A stretch of DNA of 64,000 nt, from positions 1 through 64,000 of the forward strand of contig JARWMV010000041.1 of the NCBI GenBank assembly GCA_030998015.1, given 5' to 3'. Below, in pieces: positions 20,654 through 29,980 of the stretch. The notes under the pieces are model-generated. The model worked only from the letters and a program-made list of their open reading frames with translations. It was not told the origin of the DNA and ran no database searches. The stretch's first letter is position 1. Every line of letters begins with the position of its first letter. Position numbers and translations under genes: made by a program. Source of the stretch: Ceratorhiza oryzae-sativae (lineage: Eukaryota; Basidiomycota; Agaricomycetes; Cantharellales; Ceratobasidiaceae).

Positions 20654-21489
20654 ATGTCTGACTACTCAATTGAACATCCCCAGACTGCCAGCACTCATCT
20701 AGACATTCTGGAGTGTTGCTTTATGGGCCTTAGATGGGAACACACTAGGGTGCAATCTCAAAACAGGCAGAATAGGCAACAATCTAGAAGGGAGGGCATT
20801 GAGCCTGCCCCAGATGTGCCTCTCCCTGTATATCCCAATCCAGCACCCTCTCCCCTCTATCCTCCACTTCCAACTTATCCATTGGAAGCTCCCATCCAAG
20901 GCCCTCATTTCAAGATTGGATGGCCAACTCCCCCCTCTCCAGGGTTGGAGCCAACCCCATTTGATCTGGTTCTGATGCATGGATGGGGCAGGAGGGATGA
21001 AAGGCCTGTGCCTCCCCCAAGGAGCATAAGCCCTGTTGACTATGAGGAATTCCTGGAGAGGATGGACTGGTAAGTTCTTGACTTCAATTGAGTCAAGATC
21101 TAAAGCTGATCTGTTCAGGGATTATGCACATCAGCCCCATGAGGCTTCCAGAGAGCCTTCCATACTCTCTGAAGAGCCTAGTGATGGGGAATATGAGTCA
21201 GGAGAAGAGCTCCCTGAATATCAGTGAGTTCGCTTCTTTTGAGTCAAGATCTAAAGTTGACTTGTTTAGACTTGCTTACCCTCCTTCCCCTTCTCCTGAA
21301 TACCAGCCAGAATTGCCCTCTGACTGACTTTCTGATGGAACTGAGTCATCTGGTGACCTTCTGGTGACAGAGTTGGCCTTAGAAAGTAGGGTACAGGAGT
21401 TGAATAGGGAACTAGTGGAAGAAGTAGGAAACCTCAGAGCTGCTCAAAGACATATGAGGGATATCTTGGAGACCCATGACATGTACTAG
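20654..21489 (+). CDS. accessory gene b: proline-rich and coiled-coil protein
   Basis: Unknown family. Three exons: 20654-21069, 21119-21223, 21270-21489. Both introns (49 and 46 bp) have good ends and join in frame (..ERMDW-DYAHQPHE.., ..ELPEYQ-LAYPPSP..). The product of about 246 residues has a basic start (QNRQNRQQSRREG), a Pro-rich middle (PLPVYPNPAPSPLYPPLP), an acidic stretch (SEEPSDGEYESGEE) and a C-terminal coiled coil (LALESRVQELNRELVEEVGN) ending at TAG 21487-21489. One in-frame TGA (21325-21327) interrupts exon 3, although coding character clearly continues past it. It may be a CpG-decayed Arg codon or a readthrough stop. The two introns share the word GAGTCAAGATCTAAAG, so one seems copied from the other. 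Confidence 0.55.
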
Positions 21490-21591
21490 ATTGGTTTGCT
21501 TGGAATTCATGTGATTGTCCCCCACTTCCACCTGTGTGAACTTAAGGGACAACCCTGTAATTTCAGGGAGAAAACTAAGACATCTCTGAGC

Positions 21592-21598
21592 TATAAAG
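21592..21598 (+). promoter_or_regulatory. TATA box candidate of accessory gene c
   Basis: TATAAAG in the context GAGCTATAAAGGCAG, about 100 bp upstream of ATG 21696, followed by a pyrimidine-rich leader (CTCTTTTATCTTCATATTCT). It looks like a normal fungal core promoter placed inside a retroelement. Confidence 0.45.
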
Positions 21599-21695
21599 GC
21601 AGCCCTTGAGAGCCCCCTCTCCTCAGCAGTTCAACACCCTCCAGTTCTACAGTTCTACTACTCTTTTATCTTCATATTCTCATCTTCTTTCAACC

Positions 21696-22749
21696 ATGCA
21701 GACTCCTCCCTCCATGTTGAATGATGTCCAGATTTTGGCCAGCATCAACTCAATCCTGTCCTGCAAGCACTTCCATGTGTTTGCTAGTGTCATGTGTCAG
21801 GGGGAGAGTAAATTCTTCAGTGGCCCATCCATCCTAGAGCACAAGTTCAGGGAGGGCATTGAAGTACAGCACAGTGTAGGTCAGAGCTGGTATAAGGATG
21901 GCTGGTACCTGAGTGACCAAACTATTCATGCTCTTACTGATGCTCTATTGCAAGTGTGTGACTGTGTTGCCACTTTCTGCAATGATGGAGGCCTTAAGAA
22001 GGCTGAGGCTTTGAACAGCTTTGGAGTGGACTCACCTCTGTATGTGCAATTTAGGGTGGCAAATATTGCTTACCCTCTAGAGCCAGAAAAGGGTTTTCAT
22101 ATCCAGGACTGGCATGAGCCTTTTGATTCCTTCCCTGACCTGATCTACACAGTAGTTCATCTCCAAATCTGGGGCAATCACATGCTGAGTGCCTTGAACC
22201 ATCTGGCTCACTCTAGAGGGCTTGTTCCAGATGAAGGACACTTGCTGGAGCTTCCTCCTGTGCCCTGTGGGATTCTGGCATTTGCCCAGTGCACCTGGGA
22301 TAAGTGTTTGCTTGAACACCCTTATGGGAGCTGGGAGTTGCCTGCAGATGATGGAGTCCCTGCTGTTTGGGGAAATGATGTAGTAGGTGCCTCCTAGCTC
22401 ATGCTTTCTTCATTTGCTGACTCTTAATTAGCACTACCTGGTGGCCCTATCAGAGGAATATTCTCATAGGGCAGCTAAGGCTAAATATGAAGAATGGTGG
22501 GCAGGGCAGAAAGATAAGAAGCTTAATGCTCGCCTTAGAGCTTTCTTAGGGGATAAAACCTCTGAGACTGCAGAACCTTCTTTGAGCCCTGAGCCATCTC
22601 TTGGACATGAGGGTTCAGATTCTGGCACTCTCAGTGGCTCCTGCCCTCCTTCACCTCCCAGTACTCCTGAACCTTGTCCTAACAACAAAGGAAAGGAAAG
22701 GGAGCACATTTACATCAACTCTGATGATGAGGGATATGATTCTCTCTAG
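21696..22749 (+). CDS. accessory gene c: unknown 334-residue protein
   Basis: Not recognised. Two exons (21696-22382 and 22432-22749) flank a 49-bp intron (GTAGGTGCC...TTAATTAG). The splice is in frame (..GNDV-HYLVALSEEY..). The intact frame codes 334 residues and ends at TAG 22747-22749, only about 18 bp before the polypurine tract. The first 230 residues look globular with many Cys/His/Trp (SILSCKHFHVFASVMCQGES, EPEKGFHIQDWHEPFDSFPD, ILAFAQCTWDKCLLEHPYG). Then comes a charged helix (AKAKYEEWWAGQKDKKLNAR) and a Ser/Pro-rich acidic tail (PPSPPSTPEP, NSDDEGYDSL). Staying open amid heavily decayed sequence suggests constraint or youth. ATG 21696 was chosen over the upstream 21606 frame start because it follows the TATA and leader. 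Confidence 0.6.
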
Positions 22750-22766
22750 TGTGAGTTGACATACCA

Positions 22767-22780
22767 GACTGGGGGGGCTA
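22767..22780 (+). other. polypurine tract of the gypsy-like element
   Basis: GACTGGGGGGGCTA immediately precedes the LTR start TGTTATGG, the expected position for plus-strand priming. It fixes the element orientation. Confidence 0.65.
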
Positions 22781-24088
22781 TGTTATGGATCACTAACATA
22801 TTCTATTATTTTAGTCTGCTCTGCCAACCTCAAGCAATGCCTCTGTAATTAAATTGTGAAATACTTGAACTTGTATGCACTCCAAATTGTACTATTTTCC
22901 GTTCCATTAAATAGTACAAATTTCCTGCTTTCCAACGCATATTTTATTAAGTTTTTACAATAAGATCTCAGAGAGATACAGAGGTTGCAATATTTCCTCT
23001 TATCAGGAGATATTGATTACAACATTGCGCCGCTCATATCTCAGCAACCGCTTACTCTATCAAGGCGATCTTATGCTCTATCGATAGCTAATCCTCGGCG
23101 GTATCTGCTGCCCGAAGATCGTCGCGATCCACCAGATCCTCGCACGGAAATGGCCCAAAGATCATTAGAATCTTACTGGACCATCAATCAAGATCTAATG
23201 ACTCCAGTGAGTCAGGAGAGCTTCCCAAATTGATCCAGAAGCTTCTCTGACTCACTTTATGACTCACTGAGATGTAGCCTCCATTCATTACATGTATATA
23301 CTATGATAATATGATCTACAAGCCAATAGCAGGTCTCAGATGCATCAATGCCTTCAATCCACACCCTGTCTTTACTCTCTTATCCTATACTGGGCTAGGG
23401 TGTACCCCAAGTATAGCAGTACCCTCTTTTGATGATTGCACTGGCATGCATACATCTATTTGGCTCTGGAATGCCCTCCTCAGGGTATAAAAGGACCTCC
23501 TCTGAGGCCCTTCCAGACCACCCTCCTACTCTTACTCAACCCAGACCAGTTATTGGTTTCTTTTCTCTTTCTATTTCTATTGTCTGTGTGTGATTCCTTA
23601 TATAACTAGTACTGAGGAATAAAGTACCATATTAGTTATATACTGTCTGATTCATTGTATCTTATATACAGAGTTATATAGGGATACAATGTTGCCTGAT
23701 TGAGTGTGAGATTAAGTACCAGCTATTAGAGGAAATCTAAGTACCTGTAGCTGAGGAAGTACATGCATTAGGCAGCCCACCATCTATCCTATAAGCTATC
23801 ACTCAAGTCTAGTATTAAGATTAGTATCAGTTAGTCCAAGCGACTAGGGCTGAACTACATTTAAGATATCTAAGGGAACCTGACCATAGTAGTCTTGCTC
23901 TTTATACCTATAAATTAGTCAGTTTACACTGTGAAAGATTAAGACTACCTTGAGTGTTACTTGATCACATTGCAACTACTTTGAGCCTTCTTACTCTAGT
24001 CTAAGAAGTATTGAGTACGATTAGTGTATACTAACATATCTACATTTGCTTAAGCTCTAGATATTCAAGTGTACCCTGACCCGTAACA
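22781..24088 (+). repeat. 1.3-kb LTR, copy 3 (3' LTR of the gypsy-like element)
   Basis: 1,308 bp, TGTTATGGATC...CCCGTAACA. TATA box TATAAAA 23486-23492, polyadenylation signal AATAAA 23618-23623. An 82-codon ORF (22985-23233, MQYFLLSGDIDYN...) is open here. It corresponds to the CpG-rich cluster of the LTR and is also open in copy 4. Confidence 0.85.
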
Positions 24089-24110
24089 GCACCTTCCCTT
24101 GTATTGTATG

Positions 24111-24348
24111 TGTCATGGCCTAGACCATGAGCATGAATTTATCCAAATTTAATATGATTTATTTTACCTCTATTTTTCTGCTTTATGGACAAGTCCTGTT
24201 CATTCAGATATATGTGTAGAATAATTGACCAAGTCATGTGACCTTGTTGTTGTTGACCATTGTTGATGTGTTCCAGAATATTCTGTTGACATGGCACCAT
24301 TTCTGTTATTGTACAATTTACATAGGCTTCCTATTTCATATGTACTGC
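24111..24348 (-). repeat. fragment of the second LTR family, inverted
   Basis: TGTCATGGCCTAGACCATGAGC... is the reverse complement of the right end of the LTR at 211-571, and homology continues to GCAGTACA at 24341-24348, where LTR copy 4 begins. Confidence 0.7.
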
Positions 24349-25656
24349 TGTTACAGGTCAGGGTACACTTGAATATCTAGAGCTTAAGCAAATGTAGATA
24401 TGTTAGTATACACTAATCATACTCAATACTTCTTAGACTAGAGTAAGAAGGCTCAAAGTAGTTGCAATGTGATCAAGTAACACTCAAGGTAGTCTTAATC
24501 TTTCACAGTGTAAACTGACTAATTTATAGGTATAAAGAGCAAGACTACTATGGTCAGGTTCCCTTAGATATCTTAAATGTAGTTCAGCCCTAGTCGCTTG
24601 GACTAACTGATACTAATCTTAATACTAGGCTTAAGCAATAGCTTATAGGATAGATGGTGGGCTGCCTAATGCGTGTACTTCCTCAGCTACAGGTACTTAG
24701 ATTTCCTCTAATAGCTGGTACTTAATCTCACACTCAATCAGGCAATATTGTATCCTTATATAACTCTGTATATAAGATACAATGAATCAGACAGTATATA
24801 ACTAATATGGTACTTTATTCCTCAGTACTAGTCATATAAGAAATCACACACAGACAATAGAAATAGAAAGAGAAAAGAAACCAATAACCGGTCTGGGTTG
24901 AGTAGTGAAGGGAAGGTGGTCTGGAAGGGCCTCAGAGGAGGTCCTTTTATACCCTGAGGAGGGCATTCCAGAGCCAAATAGATACATGCATGCCAGTGCA
25001 ATCATCAAAAGAGGGTACTGCTATACTTGGGGTACACCCTAGCCCAGTATAGGATAAAAGAGTAAAGACAGGGTGTGGATCAAAGGCATTGATGCATCTG
25101 AGACCTGCTATTGGCTTGTAGATCATATTATCATAGTATATACATGTAATGAATGGAGGCTACATCTCAGTGAGTCATAAAGTGAGTCAGAGAAGCTTCT
25201 GGATCAATTTGGGAAGCTCTCCTGACTCACTGGAGTCATTAGATCTTGATTGATGGTCCAGTAAGATTCTAATGATCTTCGGGCCATTCCGGCGCGAGGA
25301 TCCGGTGGATCGCGACGATCTTCGGGCAGCAGATACCGCCGAAGATTAGCTATCGATAGAGCACAAGATCGCTTTGATAGCGTAAGCGGTTGCCGAGATA
25401 TGAGCGGTGCGATGTTGTAATCAATATCTCCTGATAAGAGGAAATATCGCAACCTCTGTATCTCTCTGAGATCTTATCGTAAAAACTTAATAAAATATGC
25501 GTTGGAGAGCAGGAAATTTATACTATTTAATGGAACAGAAAATAGTACAATTCAGAGTGCATACAAATTCGAGTATTTCACAAATTAATTACAGAGGCAT
25601 TGCTTGAGGTTGGCAGAGCAGACTAAAATAATAGAAAATGTTAGTGATCCATAACA
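24349..25656 (-). repeat. 1.3-kb LTR, copy 4
   Basis: 1,308 bp, inverted relative to copy 3. No internal region is attached and the flanks (ACTGC / GGTGC) are not a clear duplication. It holds the CpG-richest version of the family's CpG cluster and the open 82-codon frame (25204-25452, minus strand; MRYFLLSGDIDYN..., LPEDRRDPPDPR). Confidence 0.85.
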
Positions 25657-25658
25657 GG

Positions 25659-25833
25659 TGCCATGTCAACAGAATATTCTGGAATACATCAACAATGGTG
25701 AACAACAAGGTCACATGACTCAGTCAATAATTCTATGCATATATCTGAATAAACAGGACTTGTCCAAAAATAAAGGTAAAATGAAATCATAATAAATCAG
25801 AGTAAATCTGTGCTCATGGTCTAGGCCATGACT
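25659..25833 (+). repeat. fragment of the second LTR family, direct
   Basis: TGCCATGTCAACAG...CTAGGCCATGAC matches the right half of 211-571 and is inverted relative to 24111-24296. Together with the two LTR copies it makes a large imperfect palindrome centred near 24.2-24.3 kb. Confidence 0.65.
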
Positions 25834-26967
25834 ACCACCCTTGACAGCCAGCCACACCATAGACCAGTGACTGCCACCCTAGTGCAACTTGGCACATCAC
25901 CAAAGCTTCCAATAATTGTGGATCCCCCTAGCATCCAGTGACTGCCAGAGAGGTAAGCTCATCCTCTGCTTGCCCCTATCTCCTGTGTCTGACCCTTGCT
26001 CTCACTCCAGACATCCTCCCTCTTCAGCAGTCAGCTTAGTCAAACCATTGAGAAACATATGTGTCTGCTGGGTTGAGCACTCAGTCCTGGTGCTACAGTG
26101 CCTGCACCAGTTAGGGACATGGAGTCCTCACCCACAGGGACTGTGTCAAGGTAACCACCTATACACCACATCAGATGTTGTTGAAGTGGAGTCTGGTATA
26201 TGCACTTCAATGTATGATAGCACAGCAAATATATGTGATTGAGCTTCTTAAGTAGTGTGAGTATCACAAGTGAGAGTGGTAAGATGTTGCTGAGGATTGA
26301 GGCAACCATACATTGGTTTATATATGCAGTACAACAGATAAAGTGGAGCAGGAACACAGAGATACATTGCTGTGAAAGCAATGGTACAGAGGTACAATTC
26401 ACATGTAAGAAAGATGGAATGATATGATAGAACTGCATGGGAATCACAAGCATAGTATTGGCTTTACATGTATAGAATCATGTTTGCTCAACAGATGTTG
26501 TGTGGCTCAAAGCCACTGCAGTCTGCGCCTTGTTTCCACATGCTGCATGATGTGCTCCCCCTACGTCCTGTCTCATTTCACCAGTCCTGTCCATTGTGAG
26601 CTTCCCATTTCCTATTTTTCTTCTTCTTCTGCCACCCACCTGACCCCTGTTTACTAACAATGCATATTCATTTTTATGCATAGACTGCCTTGCCCCTAGC
26701 AGAATCACCCCACTCCAAGTTAAGGCCTTGAACCACTATTCAATCCAGCATCTAATTGTTTCCCTGTTGCACCTCATTATATGCTTGGTTCATCCAAGTT
26801 ATTTATCTGTGGCCTAAGTGTCCTAGTATTTAATTGAACTATATGAACCCCTATCAAGTTGCACCATGCATTTGTCTAGTGAGGGTGCAATATGTAAAGT
26901 CTTTAGCTCAACCACAAAGCAACTAATCAGAATCTTTGCGCATTACATAATCACCTTATTCACTCTA
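25834..26967. other. CpG-poor stretch without a supported gene
   Basis: Contains only short chance frames (for example Cys/Ser-rich ones at 26424-26657). A pyrimidine-rich run TTTTTCTTCTTCTTCTG lies near 26616. No domain, repeat pair or splice pattern was convincing. Confidence 0.5.
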
Positions 26968-27279
26968 CAGTAACCCAAGAATTTGATCAAATAGAACATA
27001 GTAGTGCATACATGATGTCATATCTTGTGAGCCAGCCCATGCAGTGTAATATAAATACATGTGATGAAAAGCCTTGCATCCTGGCTACAAACTGAATACA
27101 ATATGAAGTCAGTCACATAAGAAATGGCAGAGTTGTACATGAAACAAAACAAGAGGGCATTTGATTGATTCCCTGGCTCTAGCAAATAAAACAACACCCT
27201 GTACACATCAATAACAAATAGAGTCTCCCTTGTGTCTCAAAACCTCAGCCATACATTTAGGCATACTATTAATCACCTT

Positions 27280-28330
27280 CTAACAATACTCAGGTTCAAT
27301 TCCATCCCATTCTGTTTGAACTTGATCCCATAGCTCATGTATACTTGAGGGGGGTACCTTGTATGTACCAAGGTGTCGCTTTAGCTCAGCCCAAAGGTTT
27401 TCAATTGGATTCAGGTCTGGTGAGTAAGCCAGCCACTCCATTACTTCAATGCCAGACTCATCAAGCCAGTTAAGGCATACTTTAGCCTTGTGAGTGCTGG
27501 CATTGTCATGTTGGAATATTACCTCCCTGAGCTCTGAGCCCAAATTCTCCAGAATCCACTCCATTTCATCCCCTAAAATCTCCAGGTAAACTTCCTTATT
27601 CAAGTTCTGCTCCAGCTTACACCCATTACCAGTTCCTTCATAGCCCATGCACCCCCAAAACATGATTGATCCACCTCCAAAATTGCCTGTTCCTACCACC
27701 ATATTATCATTTAATTTCCCTGCCCCTGTTGTCCATGCCCACTTGATTCTGTCCAACCCCAACTGGTTGATTTTGGTCTTGTCTGACCACAAGACCCACC
27801 ACCAGTCATCAATTGTCCAATGAAGGTGTGCTTTGGTGAATGCAATTTGCTCAAGCTTAGCCTTTCTGGTAGAGATGTTGTGCCAGAATTCCTGCATTCT
27901 GGCATCAAGGGTAACTCAATTGTAGAAGCAGCTCAGAAGTGCTGATTGGTAAGCTGATGGAATAGAGTTACCCTTGATGCCAGAATGCAGGAATTCTGGC
28001 ACAACATCTCTACTTTCTGGTCAGCTTTGGCTTCTTGACCTTTTTTACAGCCTTTATACCCACCTCTTTGAGGGCACAGCAAACTGTTTCAGGACTTATG
28101 GACTCCCTGCTAAGTTCTCAGAGCATGTGGGTGGCCTGAACTGCAGAGACATGATTGTTATGGGTGACAAGGCAAACTGTGTAGCACACAGGAGCTGGGG
28201 AAAGCTTGCAAGGATGCCCAGCTGTGGCAGTTTTGATGTCTGGGCAGTACTCTGAGCACACATTGGATATTGTACCATGAGATACATGTGCATTGTGCTG
28301 TATTTGAGTGTGTTTGTGACCTGCATCCAA
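27280..28330 (-). pseudogene. Tc1-like (DD34E) transposase interrupted by a MITE
   Basis: 28118-28330 codes the HTH region (HVSHGTISNVCSEYCPDIKTATAGHP). The frame passes a TGA after ATHML and continues to KKPKLT at the MITE. After the MITE it resumes as RKAKLEQIAFTKAHLHWTID. The catalytic core is well kept: VLWSDKTKIN (first Asp), VIFQHDNASTHK (second Asp) and YSPDLNPIENLW, whose Glu lies 34 residues after the second Asp. The MITE and at least one stop make it inactive, but removing the MITE restores a continuous reading through KLTRKAKLE. Confidence 0.87.
27870..28012. mobile_element. 143-bp hAT-type MITE inside the transposase
   Basis: Ends TAGAGATGTTGTGCCAG... form a near-perfect inverted pair of about 48 bp around a 45-bp spacer. 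It is flanked by the 8-bp duplication CTTTCTGG (27862-27869 and 28013-28020). Terminal TAGAGATG and an 8-bp duplication indicate mobilisation by a hAT transposase. It is a different family from the large hAT, whose ends differ. Confidence 0.9.
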
Positions 28331-28346
28331 ACCAGCTAGGATATGT

Positions 28347-28569
28347 CAGGAAAAAGCCCCAGGGCAAATTTGACCTGGTGTGGCAAACCGGGTCGGTTAC
28401 ATCATGTAACTGCCCGGGCTGTGTAATCTCTACAAATTTGCCCTGTTTACCCATGGCAAATTGTGCAAACCGGGGTAAATAACAGTGTGTTTCACCCAGG
28501 GGAAGGCAAACTGGGAAAATGGGCAAATTGGATGTAATTTGCCCAAATTTGCCTGGGGCTTTTTTCCTG
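28347..28569. mobile_element. 223-bp MITE-like element
   Basis: Ends CAGGAAAAAGCCCCAGG and CCTGGGGCTTTTTTCCTG are inverted and continue into CAAATTTG. The inside is rich in GGCAAAC/TTTGCC words. It keeps CpGs (AACCGGGTCGG, GCCCGGGC), unlike the transposase beside it, so it is a later insertion. No clear target duplication was found. Confidence 0.65.
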
Positions 28570-28970
28570 ATGACTAGTGTTAAGTTTGACTTGAGAGATC
28601 GCTTTAGGCATTGAGATCAGTGTTAAAGCAGTGGTGTTTGATACTGAAATGTAGAGCCAAGATGGCCTATATATGCGCAGAGTAACATTTGGAATTGTAA
28701 TGCTAAGTGTTGCGGAGCGGGAGATCTAACATGTTAGAGGTTTGGCTCGCATCAACACACGCCAAATATTCGATCAAATAACCTCTTGTTTTGCTTCATA
28801 TCTAACTCCGCCGTTTCTTACGCGTTTAGCTTTATATTTTATTTGTTTTGAAGCCAGCATGCAGGGCCTTTTAGCGCATATATTTACATCACGCTGCGTG
28901 GGCTGGCTCACGAGATATGACATCATGTATGCACTACTATGTTCTATTCGATCAAATTCTTGGGTTACTG

Positions 28971-29930
28971 TACGGCCACCATTGGCGATATTCAGATCCT
29001 AACGCTCTCAATCAAGAACAACCAGTCGCCTCTCAAGACCTCGAGGAGCAACCATTTCCAGAAGCGTGGGCATAGCAGTGATCGATCAGGCCCTAGCGAC
29101 AAGCGTTCTCGTCTTGCTAAGGTGTGCTTTATATTCGTACAAGATTAATTTGGAACTAATCTTACCGTCATGGTTCAACAGACAGTGTTCACTCTCTTAG
29201 CTTTCTTGAGCTCTCTGATACTTCAAATTATACATTCTCTCCTTTGTTTTCTCGTTTGTATCGCTGGAACGCTGGCATGAATCCAATCAATCGATATTGT
29301 TCTTTTCATTTATCTTTGCTCTGCACGCCCTAAGAGCGATAACAATAGAAAGTCTAGGAGCCAACAACCTCCAGCCAGTAAGGTGCACCGCCGGTGCGGG
29401 TACCTCAATAGGGTAAGTGGCTACCGCAGTTTCTCCTACCAGAGTTGTGGCTAAAGAGTGGCTGACTTTGCCGCAGAGCGTCGAGTCCTTGCTGCCGGTA
29501 AAGCTATTAGTTAAGGAGGAGGCCACGAGAATGGATAGGTTTACAATAGAAAAAACCGGTTGCTTGAACGAAATCCCTAGCCTCGAGCCTAAAAGGTTGG
29601 TCTACTTTAGGCGTAGGGTGAAAATCCCTAACAGTTGGACGATGCCGGCCGGGTTAAGCATTCATCAGCGGCCGCATTGACCATCGAGTCACAAATATAT
29701 GCTTCAACCCACGTCAGTCATACCTCGAACGGAGTGGGTCGTGTTGGCTATTTATCTTATGGGTAACGGGTGGGGTCGGAAACGGTGATTGCACAATTAC
29801 CGAAAGTGGATCGCGGTGAGCACAACGCAAATATGTTCATATCGAGATGAAGCGTGGCATGAATTCTTGGACGTGTGACTCTGAAGCGAGTTGATCAATA
29901 TTCACAGCGATTGCTCAGGGTAAACTACAG
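28971..29930 (+). other. possible gene remains, unresolved
   Basis: CpG-normal sequence begins here. On the plus strand, an open segment (SPLKTSRSNHFQKRGHSSDR, about 29010-29120) ends at a donor-like GTGTGC, and further open pieces follow (29170-29340, and 29417-29680 with MATAVSPTRVVAKEWLTLPQ). No single frame or known domain could be assembled. It may be a gene broken by the transposon on its left. Confidence 0.25.
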
Positions 29931-29980
29931 AATGCGATGAGTAGAGACAGCGTAGAGCTAAAGATGCCCCTGGTTCATCT

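Larger units (their letters stand above)
18960..24088 (+). mobile_element. gypsy-like retroelement, 3' part, with three accessory genes
   Basis: In plus orientation: integrase C-terminus (18960-19547), three separate spliced genes (19735-20160, 20654-21489, 21696-22749), a polypurine tract (22767-22780) and a complete 3' LTR (22781-24088). Everything 5' of the integrase C-terminus is missing, replaced by the inverted LTR copy 2. Having three more genes between pol and the 3' LTR is unusual for fungal gypsy elements. They may be element genes or captured host genes. Confidence 0.7.
26968..28970 (-). mobile_element. Tc1-like transposon with long inverted repeats and nested MITEs
   Basis: 2,003 bp. 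The ends read CAGTAACCCAAGAATTTGATC, with TA on both sides (26966-26967 and 28971-28972). Inverted repeats of about 189 bp (26968-27156 and 28782-28970) share blocks such as CATAGTAGTGCATACATGATG. The left repeat has TpG/CpA where the right one has CpG. Two small elements sit inside: 27870-28012 and 28347-28569. Confidence 0.9.
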
